A stretch of 64,000 bases of DNA from Aldehydirespirator sp965203575 (GCA_965203575.1 OZ241894.1:620001-684000); one strand, 5' to 3'. Numbered from the stretch's first letter, positions 29,688 to 38,261 are shown. The notes: a model not told the origin generated them from the sequence alone. Numbers and translations are program-made.

Positions 29688-30505
29688 ACAGCCTCCAAGT
29701 CGTAGTCGAGAACCTCCCGCATACGAGCCATGAGCGGCTCGAACCAGCCTGACCGCCGGGTGCGCCCGACCTGGCCGTTCACCGAGCCACCGGCACCAAG
29801 CCCACCCGCGGCGGCACCAGCGCCGAGCCCGTTCGCCGAACCGTCGGCACCGAACGCGCCCGTCGCGGCACCGCCGAACCGTCCCCCGGCGTGCCGGACC
29901 AGCGGTTCGAGCAGCCCGGCGGTTGGTCCCGCGGCCAGGCCGCCGTCAACCGCGGCGACCTCCCCGGCAGTTCCCTCGCAGAGGCCGGGGACCAGGGATG
30001 CGACGGCTTCGAGGGCCTCGAGAATCCGGGTCCGGGCCTCGGGTGCCGCCAGGAGCTTGTCCAGCAGGGCGTCGGCGTGACGGCGGTGGAACGCCTCCTC
30101 CTGCAGCGCCTTGCCGGCGATGGCCGCCAGCCTGGGCAGCGACGAGTCCCTGACCAGCCGCCAACGCATCTCCTCGAAGGTGTCGTAGATCCAGTGCCGC
30201 ACGAGAGCCTCGGCCCAGTGGTTGGTCGTGTACTCGACCAGGTGGCAGCACCGGTAGTCATGGCTAGGCCTTCCGAAGGCGATCTTGTCGATGGCGGTGT
30301 CGGTTGGTTCGATCCCGTCGAGTTCGAGCACCAGTTCGTAGAGAAGCGCGGCGTGCCCGAGCTCGTCCTGGCCGATGCTGGAGAATGCGAGATCCTCCTC
30401 CAGGAACGGGGCCACGCCGATCCACTCGGTGTGCTGCTGGCCCATCAGGTGCTCATCGTCGGCGAAGGCCAGCAGGAACTCCCTGATCGCCGCCTGTTCG
30501 TTCAT
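29681..30505 (-). CDS. paaC: Phenylacetyl-CoA epoxidase subunit PaaC with Gly/Ala-rich insert
   Basis: 274 residues from ATG 30505 (MNEQAAIREFLLAFADDEHL); a TTG two codons earlier is less likely. Ferritin-like fold: EEDLAFSSIGQDELGHAALLY (about 36-56), RPSHDYRCCHLVEYTTNHWAEALVRHWIYDTF and GKALQEEAFHRRHADALLDKL. PaaC is the structural partner of catalytic PaaA in the multicomponent 1,2-epoxidase. Residues about 206-246 are a low-complexity Gly/Ala/Asn stretch (GAFGADGSANGLGAG and similar) that I would not expect in PaaC; the helix after it (WFEPLMARMREVLDYDL) is intact. Confidence 0.88.
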
Positions 30506-30580
30506 GCCCAAGCCCTCACCGCGAACTGGCAGCGAAACGCACGCATAGCGCGCGAAACGCTGTCAATTCGCCCGTGGGAC

Positions 30581-30856
30581 TCACTGTCGCACCTCGCGGG
30601 CGGCCTTGCGGCGGGCGGCCACGGCCGCGCCGTCGTGGTGGCGATGCGGTTTGTCCGCGTTGGGCGTCACGAAGTCGTCATCCGCCACGATCACGTGGTC
30701 GCGGCGTACCACCCACAGGCGGTCGCCCTCGGCGCGGCGCACATAGCCCTCACGGGCGAGCACCAGGGCCAGCTCGTCGGTGGCCGCCTCCAGTGCGCCG
30801 ACATGGCGGAACTCGTCGCGGCCGTCCTTCTTGATGAACACCTCGTAGACGTGCAT
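30581..30856 (-). CDS. paaB: Phenylacetyl-CoA epoxidase subunit PaaB
   Basis: 91 residues: HVYEVFIKKDGRDEFRHVGALEA at the N-terminus, then LVLAREGYVRRAEGDRLWVVRRDHV. This is the normal size and pattern of PaaB, the small scaffold subunit bridging PaaA/PaaC heterodimers. It starts 3 bp after paaA ends. The 69-76 bp gap to paaC is the longest inside this operon. Confidence 0.9.
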   Translation of the reverse strand: MHVYEVFIKKDGRDEFRHVGALEAATDELALVLAREGYVRRAEGDRLWVVRRDHVIVADDDFVTPNADKPHRHHDGAAVAARRKAAREVRQ

Positions 30857-30859
30857 GGC

Positions 30860-31777
30860 CTACGAACCGTTGCCGTTGGAGAGGGCGGCTCTCACCCAGG
30901 CGGTGCGGGACCAGTTGTCGGCGGCTTCGCCGATGCGGCGAGCCGAGTCCGGGCCGCCCTGAGCAAGCGTGCGCTTGAGCGGCTCCCAGTCGATCGGCCC
31001 CACATCCCAGCGGCGGGCCTCGTCGTCCCAGCGCAGGTCGGGTGCGGGGATGGTGAACCCGTAGTCCTGCAGCATAGGAACGAACTTCTGCACCCACCGG
31101 TCGCGCAGCGCCTCGTTGCGCTCGGACTTGATATGCCACCGCAGCAGCACGTCGTCGGGCTTGGAGTCCGGGCCGAACAGCTGGAGCGCGGGCCAGAACC
31201 ACCGGTCGAGCGACTCCTGGAACATCCGGCGCTGGCGGGCGGTGCCCTCGGCGATGCGCATCATCCGGTCCTCGCCCAGGCGCATGTGGAACCCCTCCTC
31301 GGCGATGATCCGGCGCAGGATGCGCTTGTAGGGGCCGTAGGAGCAGTTCTTGAACACGGCCTGCTGGCTGATCAGCGCGGCCGCGTCGACCAGGAAGGCG
31401 ATGGCCACCTGGTCGCCCCAGGTGACCGCCCGGTAGTGGAACACGTTGTGGAAGCGGCTGCGCCCTGCGAACAGGTCCTCGAGCATCTCGACCCGGGTCT
31501 TGATGCCCAGGTCGGCGGCCACCATGTAGAGCAGGTGCCCGTGGCCGATCTCGTCCTGGGTCTTGGCCAGCACCGCCATCTTGTGGCGCAGCCCGGGGGT
31601 CTTGGGGATCCAGTCCCGCTCGGTGAGGCCGCCCATCAGCTCGCTGTTGGCGTGCATCTCGATGAAGGCGAACACCGCCTGGCGGTAGGGGTCGGGCATT
31701 CCGTCGTCGACCTCGACCAGGCCGCCGTCGTCGAGGAAGGCCTCGAAAGCCTCCATCGTCGGCCAGGATCTAGCCAT
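30860..31777 (-). CDS. paaA: Phenylacetyl-CoA 1,2-epoxidase catalytic subunit PaaA
   Basis: 305 residues of the ferritin-like di-iron fold. Carboxylate/His motifs typical of PaaA are AFIEMHANSELMGG, KTQDEIGHGHLLY and IIAEEGFHMRLGEDRM. It activates O2 to epoxidise the ring of phenylacetyl-CoA. The start overlaps the paaZ stop by 8 bp. No paaE reductase or paaD is present nearby, so electrons must come from elsewhere. Confidence 0.92.
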   Translation of the reverse strand: MARSWPTMEAFEAFLDDGGLVEVDDGMPDPYRQAVFAFIEMHANSELMGGLTERDWIPKTPGLRHKMAVLAKTQDEIGHGHLLYMVAADLGIKTRVEMLEDLFAGRSRFHNVFHYRAVTWGDQVAIAFLVDAAALISQQAVFKNCSYGPYKRILRRIIAEEGFHMRLGEDRMMRIAEGTARQRRMFQESLDRWFWPALQLFGPDSKPDDVLLRWHIKSERNEALRDRWVQKFVPMLQDYGFTIPAPDLRWDDEARRWDVGPIDWEPLKRTLAQGGPDSARRIGEAADNWSRTAWVRAALSNGNGS

Positions 31778-33842
31778 CTCCGCTCGCCTCGGGGGCTCCG
31801 TTGACGCCGGGTGCGTTGGCCACCATGGTCAGCACGTCGTAGGCCGCGTTGACCTCGCCGTGCTGGTTGATGACCCTGGTGTCCCAGGCCACCTCGCCGT
31901 AGCCGCGGCCGTCGAGCTGCGTCTTGCGCTTGCAGGTGAGCACCACGTGGATCTCGTCACCGGGGTAGGTGGGCTTGGCGAAGCGCAGCCGGTCGATGCC
32001 GTAGTTGGCCAGCACCGGGCCCTCGTCGGGCCACACGAACAGCCCGGCCGCGAACGACAGCACCAGGTATCCGTGGGCCACCAGGCCGTTGAAGATCGGG
32101 CTGCGGGCGGCGGCCTCGTCGTCCATGTGGGCGTAGAACTTGTCGCCGGTGCTCTCGGCGAAGGCGGCGATATCGGCCCGGGTGACCGCACGGGGCTCGG
32201 TTGTGATGGAGTCACCCACCTCGAGGTCGTCGTAGGTCAGCTTGAACGGGTGCCCCTTGTGCTCCCGGGTCACCGATCCTCCGATGTACTCGCCGGTCAC
32301 TGCGGTGAGCATGTCGGGCGAGCCCTGCACCGCGGTGCGCTGCATGTGGGCGTACACGCCTCGCATGCCTCCCATCTCCTGGCCGCCGCCGGCCCGGCCG
32401 GGTCCGCCGTGCACCAGCGGCGGCAGGGGCGACCCGTGGCCGGTGCTGGCCGCGGCCATCCTCTGGTCCATGATCATCACCCGGCCGTGATGCGAGGCGA
32501 CCTGTCGCGAGAGGTCGGTGATCTCGTCGGGGTCGGCACCGTAGAGCGAGGCGACCAGGCTTCCGCCGCCGGCCGCGACAAGCTCGACCGCCTCCTCGAT
32601 GCTGCCGTAGGGCACGAGGGTCGACACCGGCCCGAACGCCTCGGTGGTGTGGATCACCGAGGATCGGGAATCGGTGGCCTGCAGCAGGGTGGGGGCCATG
32701 AACGCCCCTGCCACGGCGTCGACGCCGGAAAGGTCGCAGGAGTCCACTATGGGCGCCGCGGCCTCACACAGCGCGGCCACCGAGGCGGCCACCTCGTCGC
32801 GCTGGGCCAGGCCGACGAGGGAGCCCATGCCGGTGGCCCGGTCGCGGGGATCGCCCACGGCCACGGCCTGCAGGGCCGCGGCGAGGGCCTCGGCAGCAGC
32901 ATCCAGGTGCCGCTCCGGTACGAGCGCCCGGCGGATGGCGGTGCACTTCTGGCCGGCCTTGACCGTCATCTCGGAGACGACCTCGGCCGTGAACAGGTCG
33001 AACTCGGCGGTGCCGGGGGCGGCCGCCGGAGCCAGCACCGCCGCATTGAGGGAGTCGGCCTCAACGTTGAGCCGGGTGGCCCTGGCAGTAACCGCGGGAT
33101 GGGCCCGCAGCGCGGCCGCGGTGGCGGCCGAGCCGGTGAAGGCGATGCTGTCCTGGCCGCCGAGGCAGTCGAGCAGACCGGCCAGTTCGTCGGGTGAGGC
33201 GCACAGCAGTTGCAGGGATCCCTCTGGCAACAGGCCCGACTCGACTATGAGCCGGACCGCGGCCTCGGCCAGGTAGGCGGTGGGCGACGCCGGCTTGACG
33301 ATGGAGGGCACGCCGGCGATGAAGGCGGGCGCGAGCTTCTCCAGCATCCCCCACACCGGGAAGTTGAACGCGTTGATCTGCACCTCCACCCCTTTGCGGG
33401 GCGTGAGCACGTGCACCGCCGAGAAGGAGTCGTCCCGCGACAAGGCCTCGGTGGCGCCGTCGACGGCCACGGTGGAGTTGGGCAGCTCGCGCCGGGCCTT
33501 GCTGGCGTACGACAGCAGCACCCCGGCACCGCCCTCGATGTCGATCCAAGAGTCGGCCCGGGTGGCCCCGGTGCAGTACGAGAGGTCGTAGAGCGGTTCC
33601 TTGACCTCGTCGGCCAGGAGCATCTTGCCGACGTTTCTCAGGATGGTCGCCCGCTGGTGGAAGGTCAGCTCCCGGAGCGCGGGGCCACCAATGTCGCGGC
33701 CGTGCTCGACGGCCGCGGCAAGGTCGATGCCCGCAGGCGACAGTTCGGCGACGGTCTCGCCGGTAGCAGCATCAAGCAGCGTCCGACCATCGCTCGACGG
33801 CCGGTGCCAGCCGCCCGCCACATAGCTCTCCACCCGATGCAT
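31770..33842 (-). CDS. paaZ: Bifunctional PaaZ: ring-opening hydrolase and aldehyde dehydrogenase
   Basis: 690 residues. The N-terminal aldehyde dehydrogenase domain is about 1-520, with NAFNFPVWGMLEKLAP and a catalytic Cys in VKAGQKCTAIRR. The C-terminal MaoC-like hot-dog domain is about 535-690 (FAESTGDKFYAHMDDEAA, then FNGLVAHGYLVLSFAAGL). PaaZ opens oxepin-CoA and oxidises the semialdehyde product. It is the first gene of the paa operon here. GAGGAG lies 5 bp before ATG 33842. A spaced inverted repeat sits just upstream. Confidence 0.92.
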   Translation of the reverse strand: MHRVESYVAGGWHRPSSDGRTLLDAATGETVAELSPAGIDLAAAVEHGRDIGGPALRELTFHQRATILRNVGKMLLADEVKEPLYDLSYCTGATRADSWIDIEGGAGVLLSYASKARRELPNSTVAVDGATEALSRDDSFSAVHVLTPRKGVEVQINAFNFPVWGMLEKLAPAFIAGVPSIVKPASPTAYLAEAAVRLIVESGLLPEGSLQLLCASPDELAGLLDCLGGQDSIAFTGSAATAAALRAHPAVTARATRLNVEADSLNAAVLAPAAAPGTAEFDLFTAEVVSEMTVKAGQKCTAIRRALVPERHLDAAAEALAAALQAVAVGDPRDRATGMGSLVGLAQRDEVAASVAALCEAAAPIVDSCDLSGVDAVAGAFMAPTLLQATDSRSSVIHTTEAFGPVSTLVPYGSIEEAVELVAAGGGSLVASLYGADPDEITDLSRQVASHHGRVMIMDQRMAAASTGHGSPLPPLVHGGPGRAGGGQEMGGMRGVYAHMQRTAVQGSPDMLTAVTGEYIGGSVTREHKGHPFKLTYDDLEVGDSITTEPRAVTRADIAAFAESTGDKFYAHMDDEAAARSPIFNGLVAHGYLVLSFAAGLFVWPDEGPVLANYGIDRLRFAKPTYPGDEIHVVLTCKRKTQLDGRGYGEVAWDTRVINQHGEVNAAYDVLTMVANAPGVNGAPEASGDG

Positions 33843-33855
33843 GGCCGCTCCTCAA

Positions 33856-33899
33856 CATGATAGTCGCCGGGGCTAGAATCCAAGTCTGAGCGTATCATG
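33856..33899 (-). promoter_or_regulatory. Promoter/operator candidate of the paa operon
   Basis: Perfect 7-bp inverted repeat CATGATA (33856-33862) and TATCATG (33893-33899), separated by 30 bp. On the gene strand the proximal arm forms a TATCAT -10-like box and TTGGAT lies about 15 bp upstream as a -35-like box. The arm overlapping the -10 is what a repressor site would look like; PaaX is the obvious candidate. Inference from position only. Confidence 0.4.
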
Positions 33900-34018
33900 A
33901 TCACCCGGCACGAGGTCAAGGGCCGGAGCCTGCTCGGCATCTCACCCGAACCCAAGGTCCGGCTAACGACCGCATCAATCGCTGCAACCGTTTCGCCACC
34001 TGGCGGGTCGCGACGCGC

Positions 34019-35356
34019 CTACGGGCCGATACCGGGGTGCGGCTCCCAGAGTCGTCGGATCGGAACCGCTCGGAGCCGGTCGCCGAAGCCCGCGTTGAGC
34101 TCGCCGTCGTAGAGCACGACGCCCGCGACGAAGCGCTCACCGGCAGCCGAGGCGAGCTTGCGCAGGCCGCGGAAGTCGGCCCGGGTGACCGTGGCCCCGG
34201 CCTTGACCTCGATTCCGGCGATGGCGCCGGCGGCCCGCTCGATCACTATGTCGACCTCGGCACCGTCCTTGTCGCGGTAGTGGAAGAACTTCACCGGGTT
34301 GTGGTACCAGCCGGACTGGCGGCGCAACTCCTGATACACGAACGTCTCGGTGAGCTGTCCGAGCAGTCCGCGATCGGCGCGCAGAGTCTCGGGGTCGGCT
34401 CCGATCAGCGCACAGGCCAAGCCTGTGTCGTCAATGTGGAGCTTGGGCGTCTTGACGAGCCTCTTGAGCCGTCTGTTGTGCCAAGGGGCCAGACGCTCGA
34501 GCAGGAACTGCCGCTCCAACAGGACCAGATAGTCGCGGATCGTCGGGAGACTGAGCTGAAACGGCGCCGCGAGGCTGCTCACGTTGAACAGGCGCCCTGT
34601 TTGGGCTGCGGCCATCTCCAGAAGGCGCGGCAACACGTCCGTCCTGGCGATACGGGCTATGTCCTTGATGTCGCGCTGAGTCACGGCATCGAGATAGTCG
34701 GCGTACCACCGGGCACGGCGCCGGCCGGGCGGCCGGGCCAGGGCTGCCGGATACCCGCCGGCCGCGATCCGCTCCCGCAACTGCAGGCCGAGCCGCTCGC
34801 TCGGCCCGATTGCGAATCCGTCGCCGAACAGGCCGTCCAGGAATACGGGGCCGGGTCGAGCCTGTTCGCTGACCCGGCCCCGCTTGGCGAGCTCGGCTTG
34901 CGACAGCGGGTGCAGCCGCACGATCTGCATACGGCCGGCCAGCGAGTCCGCCAGCGCTGGCATCAGCAGCACGTTGGTGGAGCCGGTGAGCACGAAGCGG
35001 CCGGGCCTGCGGTCGCGGTCAATCGCCAGCTTGATCGCAGCGAACAGGGCCGGGACGCGTTGGACCTCGTCGAGCACCACCCTCCCGGGAAGGTCGGCCA
35101 CGAAACCGGCCGGATCAGCCCGGGCCGCGTTGCGAGCGGCATCGTCGTCGAACGTGATGTAGGCGTACGTGAACCCAGTCGACGGCCCAGCGTCTCGCCA
35201 TCCGCTCCGGTAGAGATGCTCCGGAGCGCACAGCGTCTGCGCGAGCGTGGTCTTGCCGCACTGTCGAGGACCATGGATCACCACCGCGGGCGAGTCCTGG
35301 AGCGCTTCAAGGAGTTGCCCCCGAATATGACGCGGGTAGTACACGGCGCTGCTCAT
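34019..35356 (-). CDS. AAA ATPase with DUF4143 nuclease-like domain
   Basis: 445 residues from ATG 35356 (MSSAVYYPRHIRGQLL). AAA_14-type ATPase: Walker A GPRQCGKTT (about 29-37), Walker B VVLDEVQRVP, sensor LTGSTNVLLMP. The DUF4143 domain follows (DYLDAVTQRDIKDIARI, LTETFVYQELRRQSG, then the restriction-like D-xn-EVK pattern KDGAEVDIVIE and GIEVKAG). Such proteins are widespread, often in defence or toxin neighbourhoods, but their function is unproven. An open frame extends another 328 codons upstream through unrelated sequence and is not used. Confidence 0.85.
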   Translation of the reverse strand: MSSAVYYPRHIRGQLLEALQDSPAVVIHGPRQCGKTTLAQTLCAPEHLYRSGWRDAGPSTGFTYAYITFDDDAARNAARADPAGFVADLPGRVVLDEVQRVPALFAAIKLAIDRDRRPGRFVLTGSTNVLLMPALADSLAGRMQIVRLHPLSQAELAKRGRVSEQARPGPVFLDGLFGDGFAIGPSERLGLQLRERIAAGGYPAALARPPGRRRARWYADYLDAVTQRDIKDIARIARTDVLPRLLEMAAAQTGRLFNVSSLAAPFQLSLPTIRDYLVLLERQFLLERLAPWHNRRLKRLVKTPKLHIDDTGLACALIGADPETLRADRGLLGQLTETFVYQELRRQSGWYHNPVKFFHYRDKDGAEVDIVIERAAGAIAGIEVKAGATVTRADFRGLRKLASAAGERFVAGVVLYDGELNAGFGDRLRAVPIRRLWEPHPGIGP

Positions 35357-35366
35357 CGGCCAACTG

Positions 35367-35397
35367 TAACCTTTGGGAACGGCCAATTGAAAGGTTA
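35367..35397. promoter_or_regulatory. Inverted repeat in front of the DUF4143 gene
   Basis: Perfect 8-bp arms TAACCTTT (35367-35374) and AAAGGTTA (35390-35397), 15 bp apart, ending 10 bp upstream of the ATPase ATG. The position and AT-rich arms in a GC-rich genome suggest an operator, possibly autoregulatory. Confidence 0.4.
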
Positions 35398-35467
35398 TGG
35401 TCCGGCTGATTGTAAGGCTCGGGTTCGTCTGATCCGAAAGACCGCGGCTGCGCGCCCGAATCTGGAA

Positions 35468-35503
35468 AGCCCAATGGAGGGCCGGACAACGGCCCTGCCG
35501 CAG
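35468..35503. repeat. Degenerate solo CRISPR-like repeat (repeat A family)
   Basis: Contains CAATGGAGGGCCGGACA followed by an imperfect hairpin arm CGGCCC, matching positions 5-21 of the 36-bp repeat of the arrays at 36603 and 40466. It ends 12 bp before the ATG of the nucleotidyltransferase gene, so it lies in that gene's promoter or leader. Confidence 0.6.
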
Positions 35504-35515
35504 TACCGTGTGACC

Positions 35516-36565
35516 ATGGTCGTCGACACGGCTAGTGCTCCTCACAGCGGATTGCGCGCCGCCCCCACCTTGGACGATGCCCGGCGGGCCGCGGACGCCC
35601 TCGCGCATCTCGATCCAGGTCTGGTGCTGCTGCACGGTTCGGTGGCCGAGGGAGCGGCCGACGCCGACTCGGACCTGGATCTGGTGGTCGTGTTCGACGA
35701 TCTTGGCGACTACAGTCAGCGCTCGCTCTTGTGGCGTCGAGTGAAGGAGGCCGCAGAGGGCGCTATCGGACGCCGGGTCGATGTGCGAGTCACCGACCGT
35801 CCCGAGTGGAAGGCACGAACCGCATGTGTGTCGAGCTTCGAGCGGCACATCGCGTCCCGGGCAGTCACGCTGAGGGAGCGGCGCGCCGGGGATGTGGACT
35901 GGCACAAGGAGATCCCGATTCCGCCCACCGACGAAGACATGGCGCAGTCCTCCCTGGACGCGGTGGCGCAGGCGCTCGTTTCGTTGAACAACGGGCTGAC
36001 CCCCTACGTGCAGGAACTGGAGGCGAGCGAGTCGGGCGATGTCGATTGGGAGGAGCGGAGCCGGGCGAGGCGTATGCGCCGGGTGTGTGCATCGGCCCAG
36101 GCGGCCATGGAGACCGGACTCAAGGCGCTGAACCACGCCCTGCCCGGCCCGCACCCTCCCAGGACGCATGACCTCGCCGCCCTGATTGGGCTGCTGCCAG
36201 TCGAGCCCGGCGAGCGCGGCCGGCTGGCTGAGGCGATCAGGGGCCTGGACCTCTCGGCGGCTGCGGAGTGGCGGGAGATGGGCACATATCCCGGCGACTT
36301 CGCGGCCGGCATCGTGGCCGAGCGCTCCACGCCGGAGCACGCCGCCAAGATGGTGAACGCGGCCGCCCGCCTGACACTGGTCGTGGTCGATCTCGTCGAG
36401 GATCGCCTGGGCGAGTCGGGTGCTAGCCGCGAGGTCCGAGCCGAGTTGAGCCGGCTAGCCGGACCGTCCGGGCCGCGCCGTAGGGAGTTCACGCCACCGG
36501 ATCCAAGACAGCGGCAGAACCTACGGGAACTAACCCCAGAAGACATGACCCGCCAGCCGCGCTGA
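35516..36565 (+). CDS. Nucleotidyltransferase with HEPN-like C-terminal region, paralog 1
   Basis: 349 residues from ATG 35516 (MVVDTASAPHSG). The N-terminal MNT-type nucleotidyltransferase domain has the polymerase-beta motif LLHGSVAEGAADADSDLDLVVVFDDLGDY (GSxxxG with SDxDL, about residues 41-62). The middle is conserved (VTDRPEWKART and DWHKEIPIPPTD). The C-terminal helical part (RMRRVCASAQAAMETGLKALNHALPG, PRTHDLAALIG) resembles HEPN domains. MNT and HEPN normally form two-gene toxin-antitoxin pairs in which MNT AMPylates HEPN; here they appear fused. It is near-identical in length and pattern to the gene at 38262. A degenerate CRISPR-like unit lies directly upstream. Confidence 0.7.
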   Translation: MVVDTASAPHSGLRAAPTLDDARRAADALAHLDPGLVLLHGSVAEGAADADSDLDLVVVFDDLGDYSQRSLLWRRVKEAAEGAIGRRVDVRVTDRPEWKARTACVSSFERHIASRAVTLRERRAGDVDWHKEIPIPPTDEDMAQSSLDAVAQALVSLNNGLTPYVQELEASESGDVDWEERSRARRMRRVCASAQAAMETGLKALNHALPGPHPPRTHDLAALIGLLPVEPGERGRLAEAIRGLDLSAAAEWREMGTYPGDFAAGIVAERSTPEHAAKMVNAAARLTLVVVDLVEDRLGESGASREVRAELSRLAGPSGPRRREFTPPDPRQRQNLRELTPEDMTRQPR

Positions 36566-36602
36566 TCGGGAACGAAGGCGAGGAGCAAGTCTGTCAAGCC
36601 TC

Positions 36603-36711
36603 CCTTCAATGGAGGGCCGGACAATTGCCCGGCCAAACCGGCCCGGCCCGCCGCCAGGACCCGTTCTAGAGCACCCCTTCAATGGAGGGCCGGACAGCTG
36701 TCCGGCCAAAC
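36603..36711 (-). CRISPR. Two-repeat mini-array (repeat A family) beside nucleotidyltransferase genes
   Basis: Two 36-bp repeats (36603-36638 and 36676-36711) flank one 37-bp spacer (36639-36675), matching the geometry of the 40466 array. Both begin CCTTCAATGGAG and end AAAC. The second holds the perfect palindrome GGCCGGACAGCTGTCCGGCC at positions 13-32; the first has CAATTG at the centre with one A-C mismatch. Relative to the 40466 repeat the stem carries a compensatory G-C to A-T swap. By analogy with type I repeats ending in ATTGAAGG-like handles, transcription would be leftward. It has no cas genes of its own. Confidence 0.7.
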
Positions 36712-36923
36712 CCCGGCGACCTTGTGGCTTGGAGAGAGAGCGCCCACCCGACCTCCTCCTCGATCAGGTCCCGGCATCCCTCGTGGCCGGCGGCCATGAA
36801 GCCTCCGACCGTCACGGCCGACCAGTCAAGAGCCAGAATCTCCGCGCTGGGCGGAGCGGTCCCCGCGAGGGCTCCCGACACCACCAGCATCCCCCCGGCG
36901 TCATGGACGACGCTACCTGCCAT
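36666..36923 (-). CDS. Possible 85-residue protein or gene fragment
   Basis: ATG 36923 to stop 36666: MAGSVVHDAGGMLVVSGAL, then LALDWSAVTVGGFMAAGHEG and LIEEEVGWALSLQA. The middle looks like a real protein tail, but the last dozen codons are simply the antisense of a CRISPR-like repeat (RTAVRPSIEGVL). It may be a truncated gene into whose end the mini-array was placed, or a chance frame. No family recognised. Confidence 0.25.
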   Translation of the reverse strand: MAGSVVHDAGGMLVVSGALAGTAPPSAEILALDWSAVTVGGFMAAGHEGCRDLIEEEVGWALSLQATRSPGFGRTAVRPSIEGVL

Positions 36924-36982
36924 CTGTGCCGCGCAGACGCCGCCGGATGGCCTCGAACGCAAGTCGAGTGCTTCATGTTGCA

Positions 36983-37010
36983 TTGCATCTCGAATTTCAT
37001 CGTGTATTCT
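36983..37010 (+). promoter_or_regulatory. Likely leaderless promoter of the second nucleotidyltransferase gene
   Basis: TTGCAT (36983-36988), 16-bp spacer, TATTCT (37005-37010), then ATG at 37017. The 6-bp gap from -10 to ATG suggests that the transcript starts at the ATG itself. The stretch is AT-rich compared with its surroundings. Confidence 0.5.
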
Positions 37011-37016
37011 AGTGAT

Positions 37017-38057
37017 ATGTCGAACACAGGGGCGCCTGCCCGCAGCGACGCCGCGCGGGCCGCTCAGGCCGTCGCACGGATGGATGCGGCGCAGGTGCTG
37101 CTGTTCGGCTCGGTGGCCGACGGCACGGCCACCCCGTCGTCGGACATCGACCTCGTGGCGGTGTTCGACGACCTCGGCGACTACTCCCGGCGCTACCGCC
37201 TCAAGTGCGAGGCCCAGGCAGCCGCCCGTGAAGCCTCGGGGCATCCCACCGACGTGTTCGTCACCGACCGTCCCGAATGGCGCAAGCGCACCCGGATGCG
37301 CACATCGTTCGAAGCAGGCATACACCGCGGCGCCGTCGCTCTGGTGGACCGGCCCCCGAACCAGGAGATCGACTGGGACAAGGACACGCCGATGCCCACC
37401 ACCGACGCCGACGAGGCCTACGAGGACCTCCGCGCGGTCGAGGACGCCCTCCTGAAGGCGTTCAACGCCCTGCATCCAAGCCCCGACGAACTCGACGCGC
37501 TCCTCCACGGCCAGACCGACCGCTGGGACCGCAGCCGCTTCCTGCGGATGATCGAGATATGCGAGGACGCCCACGCCGCGGTCGAGACCGCTCTGAAGGC
37601 CTACACGCGCGGCGTGCTGGACCAGCGCCCCGAGCGGGGCGAACAGGGCCACCACATCCAACACCTGCTCGATTGCTTCCCCCCGAAGGACCGGCAGCGC
37701 TTCCACGGCGCCATCGCGCCCCTCGATCCCGACGACGTCTCGCCTTGGCGGGTGGCCGGCACCTACACCGGCGCCGAGAGCTCGGAAGCCAGCCTGTCCA
37801 GGGTCACGCCCGAGTTCGCCCACGGCATGATCGAAGCCGCCCGCCGCTGCTCGCTGATCACGGCCGAGGAAGTGGCCGCGGTGCACGGGATCACCGAGGT
37901 GTCGGAGTCCATCGTCGCCAACGCCACCGACTCCCACCGCCTCGAACTCGTCCAAGCCCTGCGGCGCGACCCCGGCTTCGCGGTCGGCACCTACGCGCGC
38001 CGAGGCCTGGCCCCTCCCCCGTCGGCCCTGCCCGAGCCGATGCCGCCGCCGACCTAG
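37017..38057 (+). CDS. Nucleotidyltransferase with HEPN-like C-terminal region, paralog 2 (divergent)
   Basis: 346 residues from ATG 37017. Nucleotidyltransferase motif LLFGSVADGTATPSSDIDLVAVFDDLGDYSRRY (about 31-63), then VTDRPEWRKRTRMRTSFEAG and DWDKDTPMPTTDAD, as in its neighbours. The C-terminal helical region (RFLRMIEICEDAHAAVETALKAYT) ends in ERGEQGHHIQHLL, which contains an R-x4-H pattern as in HEPN RNases. It is clearly related to the flanking copies at 35516 and 38262 but much more diverged than they are from each other. The mini-array lies 300 bp upstream. Confidence 0.7.
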   Translation: MSNTGAPARSDAARAAQAVARMDAAQVLLFGSVADGTATPSSDIDLVAVFDDLGDYSRRYRLKCEAQAAAREASGHPTDVFVTDRPEWRKRTRMRTSFEAGIHRGAVALVDRPPNQEIDWDKDTPMPTTDADEAYEDLRAVEDALLKAFNALHPSPDELDALLHGQTDRWDRSRFLRMIEICEDAHAAVETALKAYTRGVLDQRPERGEQGHHIQHLLDCFPPKDRQRFHGAIAPLDPDDVSPWRVAGTYTGAESSEASLSRVTPEFAHGMIEAARRCSLITAEEVAAVHGITEVSESIVANATDSHRLELVQALRRDPGFAVGTYARRGLAPPPSALPEPMPPPT

Positions 38058-38261
38058 CCCGGGCCCGGAGGGCGACCGGGTACGGAGTTTCTCCACCCGA
38101 TCGTCCCAGCAACGAGCATCCTGACTGGGAACCACTCGTCGACGGCCGAGAGCCCCGACCGGCCCAACACGACATGTCTGTGAGCGTTGTGTCAATCAAT
38201 CCCGGCTGACTGTCTGTCAATGTGTTCTGCTTCACGGCTCCACCGGCAGTAAGGTGCGCCC

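Noticed and set aside
35357..36340. Extension of the DUF4143 ATPase frame by 328 codons upstream
   Set aside because: It runs antisense through the nucleotidyltransferase gene. The ATPase domain begins naturally at MSSAVYYPRH with its own start.
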